Position numbers and translations under genes: made by a program
NCBI RefSeq assembly: GCF_000016545.1
Contig: NC_009437.1
Coordinates: 909,501-973,500, forward strand
Source: Caldicellulosiruptor saccharolyticus DSM 8903
GTDB lineage: Bacteria; Bacillota; Thermoanaerobacteria; Caldicellulosiruptorales; Caldicellulosiruptoraceae
DNA: 64,000 bases
Reading direction: 5' to 3'
In this document: positions 54,988 to 64,000 of the stretch, in pieces
Position numbering within the stretch: position 1 is the stretch's first letter
Layout: the number at the start of each line of letters is the position of its first letter
Notes under the pieces: generated by a model
Databases searched by the model: none
Told to the model about the DNA's origin: nothing
Seen by the model: the letters and a program-made list of their open reading frames with translations, nothing else

Positions 54988-55392
54988 ATGAATAAGAAGA
55001 CTGAAGACGCAAGTCTTTCTCAGTATGTTTGGATAGTAGTAAAGTCACTATTTTTGATTTGCTTTTTAATTCTTATAGTATCTCTTTTTGTGATGTATTT
55101 TTCAATGCCGGATAAAATTGCACAGTATCTTACTATATTTTCAATGTTTGTAGGAATAGCATTGTGTGGATATGAGGCTGCTGAAATTAGCCCTACCAGA
55201 AAAAAAATAGCTGCATTTGTAGTTTCGCTTTTTGTTTCGATTATTTTGGTTGTGTTATCCATTGTTTTAAAAAGAAGTGTTAACATTTCAAAGTACCAAT
55301 TATATTTAATAATCTTTGGTCCAATTTTGGGCTTTGGGATGGGCGCTTTGAATGCAGAGAAGAGCAGAAAACCTCGACCAAAAAGAAGGTAG
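54988..55392 (+). CDS. TIGR04086-type small membrane protein
   Basis: 134 residues with four hydrophobic helices in two pairs and a basic tail (KSRKPRPKRR). It resembles the four-helix TIGR04086/YrzE-type proteins of Firmicutes, function unknown. It lies 83 bp after metK and ends at a strong terminator. Confidence 0.65.
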   Translation: MNKKTEDASLSQYVWIVVKSLFLICFLILIVSLFVMYFSMPDKIAQYLTIFSMFVGIALCGYEAAEISPTRKKIAAFVVSLFVSIILVVLSIVLKRSVNISKYQLYLIIFGPILGFGMGALNAEKSRKPRPKRR

Positions 55393-55417
55393 AAAAACGC
55401 AGATATAAGCTATCCGT

Positions 55418-55460
55418 ATCCCCTTTTGCAGCTGGCATAAGCAAAAGGGGATTTATTTTT
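55418..55460 (+). terminator. Intrinsic terminator
   Basis: A 12-bp perfect stem, ATCCCCTTTTGC with GCAAAAGGGGAT, followed by TTATTTTT. Confidence 0.9.
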
Positions 55461-55488
55461 GCCTTTACATCCAATTATGGTGTATAAT
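55459..55488 (+). promoter_or_regulatory. Promoter for the 55529-63150 gene group
   Basis: TTGCCT (55459-55464), 18-bp spacer, TATAAT (55483-55488), 40 bp before the gene at 55529. Confidence 0.55.
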
Positions 55489-55528
55489 TAACTCAAGGAA
55501 GAAATTAAACTTTTTGGGGGAAGACTTT

Positions 55529-56113
55529 ATGAGGGAAAAAATTGCATATCTTATAAGCAGCATTTTTACAGTTCCAATGGTTGCACTGATTGTATTTACA
55601 ATTATGTGGCTTGATGACAAGATGGCAAACTATGATGGAAATTTAAGCTATTATCTGAATTCAATTATCTTTTTCACAATCATACCCCTTTTAGCATATA
55701 TTGTTGCAAGAATGGTCCCAAAGTTTAAAGCAGGTGGAAGAGAAAAAGAACGAAAACTTGCTTTTATCTTTGGGATAGTTGGATATATCTTAGGGAATTT
55801 GAGTTTGCTGACTATAGAAAAGCCTACAAAAGCAATGATAGGGCTTTACTTGTCATATCTCATATCAAGTTTAATCTTGGCCTTTATTAATAAGGTTTTA
55901 AAATTTAAAGCAAGTGGCCACGCTTGTGGTATAACTGGTCCAATTGTTGCAATCAACTTTATTGCTGGGCTAAAAATGTTATTTTTAGCTTTACTTATTC
56001 CGCTTGTTATGTGGTCAAGACTTATACTCAAAAGGCATGATATTAAACAGCTTATAGTTGGTGCTGCAACATCATTCTTTGTAACTTTGATAGTAATGAT
56101 ATGGATATTTTGA
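55529..56113 (+). CDS. Integral membrane protein with a PAP2-like SGH motif
   Basis: 194 residues and about six membrane helices. KFKASGHACGITGPIVAIN resembles the SGH motif of PAP2 phosphatases, and a later RLILKRHDIKQLIVGA resembles their distal R...H motif, so a lipid phosphatase is possible. The first PAP2 motif is not evident. ATG 55529 behind GGGGGAAG. It lies 54 bp before recJ. Confidence 0.6.
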   Translation: MREKIAYLISSIFTVPMVALIVFTIMWLDDKMANYDGNLSYYLNSIIFFTIIPLLAYIVARMVPKFKAGGREKERKLAFIFGIVGYILGNLSLLTIEKPTKAMIGLYLSYLISSLILAFINKVLKFKASGHACGITGPIVAINFIAGLKMLFLALLIPLVMWSRLILKRHDIKQLIVGAATSFFVTLIVMIWIF

Positions 56114-56167
56114 CAATTAACATATTTTTAGACTACTTTTTTAAATTGAGGGGGCTTTTTTTGAGGG

Positions 56168-58579
56168 ATGATTTTTCAAAAAAAACGATGGGTGCTAAAA
56201 GAGTGTGAGAATTTTGATGATTTTGACATCCAAATAGATGGTAGAAAAATAAGACCGCAAATAATCAAAGTTTTAAAAAACAGAGGAATTGTTCAAAAGG
56301 ATGATATTGAAAAGTTTTTAGCTCCAGCAATCAAAAATCTTCACAATCCCTTTTTACTCAATGATATGAAAGAGGCGATAAATATTGTTCACAATGCTAT
56401 TTTACACAAGAAAAGGGTATTAATTTACGGAGATTATGATTGTGATGGTGTAACAAGTACATATCTTCTTTATTCAAACTTGAAAAAGTTTTTGCCAACA
56501 AGTTACTATATTCCTAATAGATTCAAAGATGGATATGGACTCAACCTTGATATCTTAAAGAGATTAGAAGATACATTTGACATCTTAATAACAGTTGACA
56601 CAGGAATAAGTGCTATTAATGAGATTGAATATCTAAAACAAAAAGGAAAAATAGTCATTGTCACAGACCACCATGAACCAAAAGATAAGCTACCAATAGC
56701 CGATGCCATTATAAATCCCAAGAGACGTGATAGTACATACCCTTTTAGGGATTTAGCAGGGGTTGGGGTTGCATTCAAGCTACTTCATGCACTAAAGCTT
56801 TCTGGGCTTGAAATTAAACTTTCTAAGTATCTTGACATTGTGGCAATTGGCACAATTGCAGACGTCATGCCACTTGTTGATGAAAACAGGATTTTTGCTA
56901 AGTTTGGTCTAAAACTTTTAAAGTATACGAGGAATATAGGACTGAAAAAACTTATAGAAGTTGCTGGACTTTCCTCAAAGGAAGAGCTAAAACCTTTCGA
57001 TGTTTCATTTATCATAGGGCCAAGACTGAATGCGGCAGGCAGAATTTCGGATGCTAATTTAGCCATGTCGCTTCTTTTAAGTGACTCTTTAGTAGAAGCA
57101 GAAAAGATTGCAAGAAGGTTAGATGAGGAAAATAGAAAACGTCAGGAGATAGAAGAAAAAACTATCAAAGAGGCTCAAAAGATAATTACATTGAATAAAG
57201 ATATCCTAAGGAAAAAGATTTTTGTGCTAAGCTCTCAAAGCTGGCACCCTGGTGTTGTTGGGATTGCTTCATCAAAGATAACAGAAAAGTATTACAGACC
57301 TTCGCTTCTGTTTACGTTCACAGATGAGGGAATTTTAAAAGGTTCTGGACGGTCAATAAAAGGTTTTAATCTGTTTGAGGCGTTGAAAAACTGCTCTGAT
57401 ATTCTTCTAAAGTTTGGTGGGCATGAACATGCAGCTGGGCTTTCGCTTGTAAGCGATAATTTTGACAAACTTGATGAGATTCTAAATGCTATTGCTCAGG
57501 AATATCATTTTATGATTTTCAAACCAGCTGTTGAAATTGACCTTGTTTTAAGCTTAAACGAGATTGATGATGAGTTAATTGACCAAGTTTATCTTTTAGA
57601 ACCATTTGGTGTAGGGAATCCTGAGCCAACCTTTCTTATAAAGAACATTATTGTTGAAAATTTTAGATTCATGGGTGAGGACAATAAGTATTATAAATTC
57701 TTTACAGGAAATGGTACAAAGTATGATGTTGTATGTTTTTCAAACTTAGAAGATGAAGATGAGCTTGTTACAATGAAAAAGGTTGATATTGTTTGTAAGC
57801 TTGAAAAAAATATATTTAACTCTACAAGGCGAAATCAGTTTAATCTGATTGACATTTGTGAAAATATCAGTTTTGGTGTTATAAAAGACCTTTACAATAA
57901 CTTAAAAACTGTGCGGCAAAAAGGATGTAGCTTTAAGAAATTTGAAATTGAGACATGTAATCTTTCTGAACTTGTTGACAAAAAATGTATCTTTACAGCT
58001 TTTTATCCTCATATTGTTTTAGATTTTTTAAAGTTTTTAAAAGATGAAGAGGTAGAAAATGATCTTTTTAAGTTTTTAGATAACCATGGCCGGATTGTGC
58101 AGCACCAGAGTTCATTAAAAGAGGTATATTTTGATGACATATTTGCACCGAGGATTGACAAGATAGAAAATATGAAAGAGGATTTTGATGTTATAGTTGC
58201 ACTTGACATTCCTTCATATCAGCTTGTAAAAAATCTCTATCAAGATGCAAAAGTTTTGATTTTTGACTTAGACAAGAAATTTAAGGATTTTAATCTACAA
58301 ATAAATGATGAGGTGGTCAATGTTTATAAAACACTTAGAGATTGTGAGTTTATCTCATACAATTTTTCGGGTATAAATGAATCAGACCCATTTAAAAGGG
58401 TTGTAAAACTTTTATTTATACTTTCAATGTTTGAAGAAAAAAATCTTCTTTGTTCAGAGGTTACACACGAAGGCGTGGAGGTAAAGGAGTTTTACAAGCT
58501 ATCTGAGAAGGTAAACTTGAAACAGACATCAATCTACAAATTTTTCCAGATCATTAAAAAGGATGAAGGGGGAATTTGA
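56168..58579 (+). CDS. recJ: Single-stranded-DNA exonuclease RecJ
   Basis: 5'-3' ssDNA exonuclease of recombination and mismatch repair. 803 residues. DHH motifs: IYGDYDCDGVTSTYLL, ITVDTGIS, VTDHHEPKDKLP, and the DHHA1 domain with GSGRSIKGFNLFEAL and KFGGHEHAAGLS. The OB-like C-terminal half extends beyond the common 570-residue core, as in many Firmicutes. The stop overlaps the next gene's ATG. Confidence 0.94.
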   Translation: MIFQKKRWVLKECENFDDFDIQIDGRKIRPQIIKVLKNRGIVQKDDIEKFLAPAIKNLHNPFLLNDMKEAINIVHNAILHKKRVLIYGDYDCDGVTSTYLLYSNLKKFLPTSYYIPNRFKDGYGLNLDILKRLEDTFDILITVDTGISAINEIEYLKQKGKIVIVTDHHEPKDKLPIADAIINPKRRDSTYPFRDLAGVGVAFKLLHALKLSGLEIKLSKYLDIVAIGTIADVMPLVDENRIFAKFGLKLLKYTRNIGLKKLIEVAGLSSKEELKPFDVSFIIGPRLNAAGRISDANLAMSLLLSDSLVEAEKIARRLDEENRKRQEIEEKTIKEAQKIITLNKDILRKKIFVLSSQSWHPGVVGIASSKITEKYYRPSLLFTFTDEGILKGSGRSIKGFNLFEALKNCSDILLKFGGHEHAAGLSLVSDNFDKLDEILNAIAQEYHFMIFKPAVEIDLVLSLNEIDDELIDQVYLLEPFGVGNPEPTFLIKNIIVENFRFMGEDNKYYKFFTGNGTKYDVVCFSNLEDEDELVTMKKVDIVCKLEKNIFNSTRRNQFNLIDICENISFGVIKDLYNNLKTVRQKGCSFKKFEIETCNLSELVDKKCIFTAFYPHIVLDFLKFLKDEEVENDLFKFLDNHGRIVQHQSSLKEVYFDDIFAPRIDKIENMKEDFDVIVALDIPSYQLVKNLYQDAKVLIFDLDKKFKDFNLQINDEVVNVYKTLRDCEFISYNFSGINESDPFKRVVKLLFILSMFEEKNLLCSEVTHEGVEVKEFYKLSEKVNLKQTSIYKFFQIIKKDEGGI

Positions 58580-59010
58580 TGAATGTAAGCATTTATGATT
58601 TTATCTGGCTTGTGATAGCTCTTGCTTTTTTAATAGCTGATACCTTTATTGGTTTTGTCTTTTTTCCTATTTATATTTCAGCTTTTATAATTTTCATTTT
58701 AGATTTATTTGTAAACAATCTATTTGTAGAAGTTGGTCTATTTATTATTCTCAGCTTAGCAATATTTTTAGTATTTAAACCCAAGATTAAAAAATTTATG
58801 CAAAACATGCCAAAGATAGAAAACAGAAGCTTTGTAAACGTGGGAGAGGAATTTTTTGTTGAAGAGGTATCAGAAGATAGGTATTCTGGCAAAATAAAAA
58901 AGGACGGAATATTTTACAACATTTTCTGTGACAAAAAGTTAGGAAAAGGTGACAGAGTAAAGGTTAAAAAAGTGGATGGGTTGAGAATTTTTGTTGAAAA
59001 AATGGAATAA
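58579..59010 (+). CDS. NfeD-like protein
   Basis: 143 residues: three N-terminal membrane helices, then an OB-fold (VNVGEEFFVEEVSEDRYSGK; LGKGDRVKVKKVDGLRIFVE). NfeD proteins partner SPFH/stomatin proteins, and such a gene follows directly at 59052, so they probably form a membrane microdomain unit. Confidence 0.88.
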   Translation: MNVSIYDFIWLVIALAFLIADTFIGFVFFPIYISAFIIFILDLFVNNLFVEVGLFIILSLAIFLVFKPKIKKFMQNMPKIENRSFVNVGEEFFVEEVSEDRYSGKIKKDGIFYNIFCDKKLGKGDRVKVKKVDGLRIFVEKME

Positions 59011-59051
59011 AAAAACAAGAGTATTTTGAAAAATGGGAGGAGGAAGCTTGT

Positions 59052-59987
59052 ATGCCGACAATTGGATGGGTCATTTTGATAATTGCGCTGTTTTTAATCT
59101 TCTTCTTTTCAAGTGTAAAAGTTGTTCGGACAAAATACTGCTATGTTGTGGAGAGAATTGGCCAGTTTCATAGGATTTTAGAGCCAGGCGTTCATCTTAT
59201 TATTCCTTTTATTGACAACATAAGAGCAAAAGTTAATATGCAAGAAAGAATTTTAGATGTACCACCGCAAGATGTTATAACTAAGGATAACGTCAGAATA
59301 AAGATTGACTCTGTTGTATTTTTTGAGGTATTCGACGCAAAGATGTGTACTTACAATGTACAAAATTATCAAGCAGCGATTATGTATTCAGTATTAACTA
59401 ATCTCAGAGATGTCATTGGTAGCATGACTCTTGATGAAGTATTCTCCTCCAGGGAAATTATAAATTCAAAGTTGACAACTGTGCTTGACCAAATTACAGA
59501 TAACTATGGGGTAAAGATAAAAAGAGTTGAAATAAAAGACATTATCCCACCTGCTGAAATAACACAGGCAATGGAAAAACAGATGAAGGCAGAAAGAGAC
59601 AAGCGTGCAATGATACTTGAGGCAGAAGGTGTGAGAGAAAGTGAGATTGCTAAAGCAGAAGGGTACAAGCAAGCTCTTATAAAAAGGGCAGAAGGTGAAA
59701 AGCAGCAAAAGATTTTGCAGGCGGAAGGTCAGGCTCAGGCAATTGAGATGGTAGCAAAAGCACAGGCAAACGCTATTGCATATGTCAACAGGGCTATTAA
59801 GGAAAGTGGCACAGATGCAGTTGTACTTGCGATGAGGCAGATAGAGGCTGCAATTGAAATTGCAAAAAATCCGGCAAATAAGGTATACATTCCAACTGAT
59901 GCATTTAAAAATCTTGGTACTTTAATTGGCGCCTCAGAGCTTTTAAAGACAAATGAAAATGTTAATAATCAAGACAAGAGTCCTTAA
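59052..59987 (+). CDS. SPFH/stomatin (slipin) family protein
   Basis: 311 residues: one N-terminal membrane helix (GWVILIIALFLIFFFSSV), then the SPFH/band 7 domain (VVERIGQFHRILEPGVHLII; MTLDEVFSSREIINSKL) and a coiled coil with repeated AEG motifs (EAEGVRESEIAKAEGYKQAL). Oligomeric membrane scaffold, likely with the upstream NfeD protein. SD GGGAGGAGG. Confidence 0.94.
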   Translation: MPTIGWVILIIALFLIFFFSSVKVVRTKYCYVVERIGQFHRILEPGVHLIIPFIDNIRAKVNMQERILDVPPQDVITKDNVRIKIDSVVFFEVFDAKMCTYNVQNYQAAIMYSVLTNLRDVIGSMTLDEVFSSREIINSKLTTVLDQITDNYGVKIKRVEIKDIIPPAEITQAMEKQMKAERDKRAMILEAEGVRESEIAKAEGYKQALIKRAEGEKQQKILQAEGQAQAIEMVAKAQANAIAYVNRAIKESGTDAVVLAMRQIEAAIEIAKNPANKVYIPTDAFKNLGTLIGASELLKTNENVNNQDKSP

Positions 59988-60032
59988 AAATAAAATAATC
60001 AAATATCCACAAAAGGGGTGAGTATACAAAAG

Positions 60033-60395
60033 ATGAGAAATGTTTACGACATTGCGTACGAGCTTGCAAATGCTCTAAAAGAGTCAAATGAGTTTAAAAG
60101 GTTTAAAGCTGCAAAAGAAAAGATTGAAAAGGACGAGAAGCTCAAACAGATGGTTATGGACTTTAAAAAGAAACAACTTGAGCTTGAGCAAAAACGCTTG
60201 CAAGGACAAGAGGTTACAAGCTCTGATGTATATTCTTTGCAGCAGCTTTACCAGATAATAAGCCTAAACCCAGACATTGAAGAATATCTCTCATCTGAGA
60301 TGATGCTTGCAAAAATTTTGGCTGATATTTCAAAGATAATAGCAGAAGCAGTAGATTTAAAAGATGAAATGTTTGGACTTTTAGAGAGCAAATAA
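60033..60395 (+). CDS. YlbF-family protein
   Basis: About 120 residues, entirely helical (ANALKESNEFKRFKAAKEKI; VMDFKKKQLELEQKRLQGQE), typical of the Com_YlbF family. Relatives in Bacillus form the Y-complex that modulates RNase Y. Start ATG 60033; an upstream GTG at 60018 overlaps the GGGGTG SD. Confidence 0.85.
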   Translation: MRNVYDIAYELANALKESNEFKRFKAAKEKIEKDEKLKQMVMDFKKKQLELEQKRLQGQEVTSSDVYSLQQLYQIISLNPDIEEYLSSEMMLAKILADISKIIAEAVDLKDEMFGLLESK

Positions 60396-60423
60396 AAAAA
60401 TAAAGTGAGGGACAGGATTTAGG

Positions 60424-63150
60424 ATGGCAGATAGAATTTACGATTATAAAAGAGAGAAAACTAAAAGAGTGGTTAAAAAAGTGGGTTTTGTTATTTCAAT
60501 ACTGGTAATATTAGCTATAGTTTTTTCAATTGCTTTTGATTTATTTTTAGAACTCATCCAGATAAAAGAAATTGGTAGAAACTTTGTAAGTGTATTCTGG
60601 AAGAATTTCTATGTAAAGCTTTCAGTACAGGTTGTTTCATTTATGATTTTGTTCTTTGTGTTTTTTGTAAACAATGCCGTTATTAAGAGAAATATTGAAA
60701 GAATTGTTGGAAAAATTAGTTTGCTTAAGAAGAACATTCTCAATGTTATTGTCTCTGTGTTATTGGCGCTGATAGCAAGCAGGTATTTGGAAAACAACCT
60801 CTACATCAAATTTTTGACCTTCAAGCATTCAAAGCCGTTTAATATAAAAGACCCGATCTTTAACAAAGATGTAGGATACTATGTGTTTGAAAGACCATTT
60901 TTTCTTTCAATTGTAAATTTTCTATTCTATTTAGTGATATTTGTATGTATCTATACAGTGGTATTATACATTGTTCTCTATGGTTTTGCATTTGTTAGCA
61001 GGGTAAATTCATGGGGTGTGCTTTATGACAAAAAGGTAAGAAGTCATATATTTTTCAATCTGATACTCATATTTGTGATTAAGATATTCACACTAAAATA
61101 TGAAATGGAAGGACTTTTGTACTCTTTCTTTGGTGAAGTTGTTGGTGTGGGATATACTGATTATTACATTAGGATGAACTATTTTAGGCTTTCGTATATA
61201 GTTTTGGTAGCTGTGATTCTACTCAGCATCTACTTTTTCATAAAAGGCAAGTATGCAAATATAGCCAAGGTAATGCTTTCTTATATTGGTTGGGCAGTTT
61301 TGGGTACCATAATCGCTACAGCTTTTCAGTATTTTGTAGTATCACCAAATGAACAGGTGTATGAAAGGTCTTTTTTAGAAAAAAACATTAAGTTTACACG
61401 CCTTGCTTACAATTTAGAAAACATTGAAGAAAAATATTTTCCTGTTGACACATCAGGTACCATCACAGCAGAGGATTTACAGAAAAACACAGGTACAATT
61501 GAAAATATTAGAATTACAGATTATCCCACAACCTTGGCTATTTTAAACCAAATTCAGCGTTTTAAACAGTACTATATTTTCAACGATGCTGATATTGCAA
61601 AGTATACAATAAATGGCAAAATAAAATCTGTATTCATCTCTGCAAGGGAGATAAACTATGATGGGATTCCAACAAAGACATATATCAATCAAAAATTTCA
61701 ATACACTCACGGCTATGGTGTTGTAATGAGCCTGATGACAGAAGTTACACCTGAGGGCCAGCCAAAGTTTATCATAAAAGATATTCCATTAAAGAGCTTA
61801 GACGGTGCACCAAAGGTGACTCAGCCACGGATATACTATGGAGAAAAGACAGACCCATATGTTATTGTCAACACAAAAGTTGACGAAATTGACTACCCAG
61901 AGGGTGATTCAAATAGGCTTTTTAGATATGACGGCAAGGGTGGAATAAGACTAACACCTTTGAATAGGCTGATCTTTTCATATGTGTATAAAGACTTTAG
62001 ACTTCTTGTCTCAACAGCTATAAATTCAAACAGCAAGATACTCATAAATAGAAGTATTATAGAAAGAGCTAAAAAAGTTGCTCCATTTTTTGACTATGAC
62101 ACCGATCCTTACATTTTGATTGACGGCAAAGGTCACTTAGTATGGGTTTTGGATGGTTATACAAAGACAAATTATTATCCATATTCAGAGCCGACAGAAG
62201 AAGGTTTTAATTATATTAGAAATTCGGTAAAGGTATTAATTGATGCATACAATGGAACGCTGAAATTTTACATTGTAGACAAAAACGACCCAATTGTAAA
62301 TGTCTATAAGAGTATTTATCCCGACCTTTTTGAAAATGGAGATATTCCAAGAGACATTGCTGAGCATATAAGATATCCGGAGTATATTTTCAAGGTTCAG
62401 GCAAGTGTGTTGAAAAGGTATCACATGACAAACCCGAATGTATTTTACAACAAGGAAGATTTGTGGGACTTTGGAAAACACAAGACGCCAGACGGTTCAA
62501 TTGACTATATCCCGCCATATTACAGTGTGATGAAGCTGCCAGACAGCCAAAAAGAAGAGATGATTTTGATGGTGCCTTTCACACCGCTAAAATACAACAC
62601 AATGATTGCATGGCTTGCAGCAAAAAGTAGCCAAGAAAATTATGGAAAGCTTGTGCTATACAAATTCCCGAAAGGTTCAACTGTCTACAGTCCACTGCAG
62701 GTTGAGAACATGATTGACCAAGACCCGCAGATATCAAAGGATTTGTCACTGTGGAATCAAGGCGGTTCAAAGGTTATAAGAGGGAACCTTTTAGCATTGC
62801 CAATAAACCAAAAGATTTTGTACATTGAGCCAATTTACATTGCTTCCGACAATGCTTCAGCCCTGCCAGAGGTAAAAAGAGTAATTGCTGCTTGCAATGG
62901 GAAGGTCGTTATGGGAAGCAGCTTAAATGATGCGTTATCGCAGCTCGTTGGGCAGCAGGTAACACCTGTAAAGGATCAGATGCAAACACCGTCTCAGAAA
63001 GAAAATATAACTCAGGTTCTACCATCGTCAGATCTATTAAAGATAAAGTCTTTGTTTGAAGATGCTAAAAAAGCTTTACAACAAGGCAATTGGGAAGAGT
63101 TTGGAAAGAAGTTCAAAGAGCTTGATGATATGATGAAGAATGTCAAATAG
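60424..63150 (+). CDS. UPF0182 family integral membrane protein
   Basis: 908 residues. Seven or so membrane helices occupy the first 300 residues. Then comes a large extracytoplasmic part with the family signature (IRITDYPTTLAILNQIQRFK; RFKQYYIFNDADIAKY; YTHGYGVVMS; QPRIYYGEKTD; YNTMIAWLAA). A Gln/Lys-rich C-terminal tail ends with a helix (AKKALQQGNWEEFGKKFKEL). Function is unknown across the family. SD GAGGGA precedes ATG 60424. A terminator follows. Confidence 0.93.
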   Translation: MADRIYDYKREKTKRVVKKVGFVISILVILAIVFSIAFDLFLELIQIKEIGRNFVSVFWKNFYVKLSVQVVSFMILFFVFFVNNAVIKRNIERIVGKISLLKKNILNVIVSVLLALIASRYLENNLYIKFLTFKHSKPFNIKDPIFNKDVGYYVFERPFFLSIVNFLFYLVIFVCIYTVVLYIVLYGFAFVSRVNSWGVLYDKKVRSHIFFNLILIFVIKIFTLKYEMEGLLYSFFGEVVGVGYTDYYIRMNYFRLSYIVLVAVILLSIYFFIKGKYANIAKVMLSYIGWAVLGTIIATAFQYFVVSPNEQVYERSFLEKNIKFTRLAYNLENIEEKYFPVDTSGTITAEDLQKNTGTIENIRITDYPTTLAILNQIQRFKQYYIFNDADIAKYTINGKIKSVFISAREINYDGIPTKTYINQKFQYTHGYGVVMSLMTEVTPEGQPKFIIKDIPLKSLDGAPKVTQPRIYYGEKTDPYVIVNTKVDEIDYPEGDSNRLFRYDGKGGIRLTPLNRLIFSYVYKDFRLLVSTAINSNSKILINRSIIERAKKVAPFFDYDTDPYILIDGKGHLVWVLDGYTKTNYYPYSEPTEEGFNYIRNSVKVLIDAYNGTLKFYIVDKNDPIVNVYKSIYPDLFENGDIPRDIAEHIRYPEYIFKVQASVLKRYHMTNPNVFYNKEDLWDFGKHKTPDGSIDYIPPYYSVMKLPDSQKEEMILMVPFTPLKYNTMIAWLAAKSSQENYGKLVLYKFPKGSTVYSPLQVENMIDQDPQISKDLSLWNQGGSKVIRGNLLALPINQKILYIEPIYIASDNASALPEVKRVIAACNGKVVMGSSLNDALSQLVGQQVTPVKDQMQTPSQKENITQVLPSSDLLKIKSLFEDAKKALQQGNWEEFGKKFKELDDMMKNVK

Positions 63151-63259
63151 GCAGTATAACTTTAAAATTTAATGAAGGTGTCTAAAAAATACAATTTTAT
63201 ATGTTCTGAAAGCACGTATAACAGGAACCAAACAATAGAAACTCCTAAATATTGAAATT

Positions 63260-63303
63260 AAAGGGGCTGTTACATCAACTTTTGAAACAGCCCCTTTTAT
63301 TTT
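63260..63303 (+). terminator. Intrinsic terminator
   Basis: AAAGGGGCTGTT (63260-63271) pairs with AACAGCCCCTTT (63286-63297), then a T-rich run. Confidence 0.88.
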
Positions 63304-63720
63304 GTGTCTATTTTATAGCTGTGTGTGGTGTTCCATTTTGCGTCCCCTTAGGTTAATTAATGAAGTTTAAGGGATTATTCAATTAGACTTTGAACGTTTA
63401 ACAAAAAGTATAATTTAGAGAGTTAGTAAATTCAATAGTGGATGTAGTTTTAACATATGAGTTGATTAGTTTTTTGTTTTCTTTGTATATATTTAATAAT
63501 TTCATGATCAATTTGTTAGTTTTGTAGAAACCACATTCGTTTAAAATATCAATAAATTATAATGACAAAACAGTGTGATTAGATTATAATAATTAATAAA
63601 AGACATCAAAAATAAATACAAATAAACATAAATCAAAAATTTTAAGTTATAGATACAAGCATCGTATAAGATCAGCCAAAACTGTAAAAATGTACCTTGT
63701 TTCAGAAAGGAGTATATATT
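63304..63720. other. AT-rich intergenic region before the aldolase gene
   Basis: No gene seen. A plausible promoter lies inside at 63562-63590, leaving a 5' UTR of about 120 nt. I saw no recognisable riboswitch or clear operator. Confidence 0.5.
63562..63590 (+). promoter_or_regulatory. Candidate promoter for the class II aldolase gene
   Basis: ATGACA (63562-63567), 17-bp spacer, TATAAT (63585-63590). Confidence 0.55.
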
Positions 63721-64000
63721 ATGAAATTTGAATTACTTCATCCAGCAGAACAAATAGTCATGATAATGGAAAGGATATATGGATATGGTATGACGACAAC
63801 CTCAGGTGGAAATATTTCCATAATGGACGAAAATGGCGATATATGGATTACACCATCTGGGATTGACAAAGGAAGTTTAAAGCCGGATGACATAGTGCTT
63901 GTAAGAAGCAATGGTGAGATTGTAGGAAAACACAAACCATCTGTTGAGCTTCCTTTTCATGAAGTGATTTACAGGTCAAGGCCAGATATTAAAGCTATAA
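63721..64000 (+). CDS. Class II aldolase/adducin family protein, 3' end beyond window
   Basis: Zn-dependent sugar-phosphate aldolase or epimerase family. 93 residues are visible: [20 protein letters not shown], with the Gly-Gly-Asn phosphate loop; then [20 protein letters not shown] and [20 protein letters not shown], with the expected Glu and first His of the metal site. The substrate (fuculose-, rhamnulose- or ribulose-phosphate) cannot be assigned. SD AGAAAGGAG before ATG 63721. Confidence 0.88.
   Translation, partial: MKFELLHPAEQIVMIMERIYGYGMTTTSGGNISIMDENGDIWITPSGIDKGSLKPDDIVLVRSNGEIVGKHKPSVELPFHEVIYRSRPDIKAI

Overview
The window looks like chromosome from a low-GC, anaerobic, probably thermophilic Firmicute. 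The protein style, the AT-rich intergenic DNA, strong AGGAGG Shine-Dalgarno (SD) sites, the branched-chain amino acid genes, the 2-hydroxyacyl-CoA dehydratase activase genes and the dense IS load all suggest a Caldicellulosiruptor-like genome. That assignment is inference; there is no rRNA gene in the window.

Region 1 (1-16.5 kb) is a chemosensory and c-di-GMP locus with two divergent arms. The minus arm carries an HD-GYP phosphodiesterase and a conventional CheA (cut by the window edge), behind a sigma-A promoter, a c-di-GMP-I riboswitch and an intrinsic terminator. The plus arm runs soluble MCP with two signalling tips, CheW, CheB, CheA without its phosphotransfer domain, HEAT-repeat protein, CheR, CheY, an Hpt-CheW fusion, a membrane-anchored MCP-like protein, a second CheY and a GGDEF/EAL protein. 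The histidine missing from CheA is supplied by the Hpt-CheW protein, so this is a split-CheA system. The two arms are separated by unusual poly-A tracts of 24 and 48 bases.

Region 2 (16.6-34 kb) is mostly housekeeping: a phosphoribosyltransferase; an HTH regulator with a 'quinate dehydrogenase'-like protein; a cation efflux protein behind a structured leader; greA-lysS; 2-hydroxyacyl-CoA dehydratase activase-type genes split by an IS607-like TnpB element; an M20-type peptidase; and ilvE-ilvD-ilvB.

Region 3 (34-53.4 kb) is a mobile-element graveyard. A 7.1-kb IS21 element with perfect 6-bp target duplications sits in a secreted-protein gene. Inside its istA is an IS110/IS1111-type element, and inside that are two identical IS256-family copies in opposite orientation, each with a 9-bp target duplication. 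All interrupted frames can be rejoined in silico. Next come two small secreted-protein operons, one frameshifted and one encoding a putative amidase. They share a duplicated leader of about 450 bp with a compensated hairpin before the SD. ISL3 and IS256 relics, a GH130 enzyme, YjbQ, and an MCP pseudogene truncated by an IS481-like element follow.

Region 4 (53.4-64 kb) is ordinary: a SAM-I riboswitch with metK, small membrane proteins, recJ-nfeD-slipin-ylbF-UPF0182, and the start of a class II aldolase.
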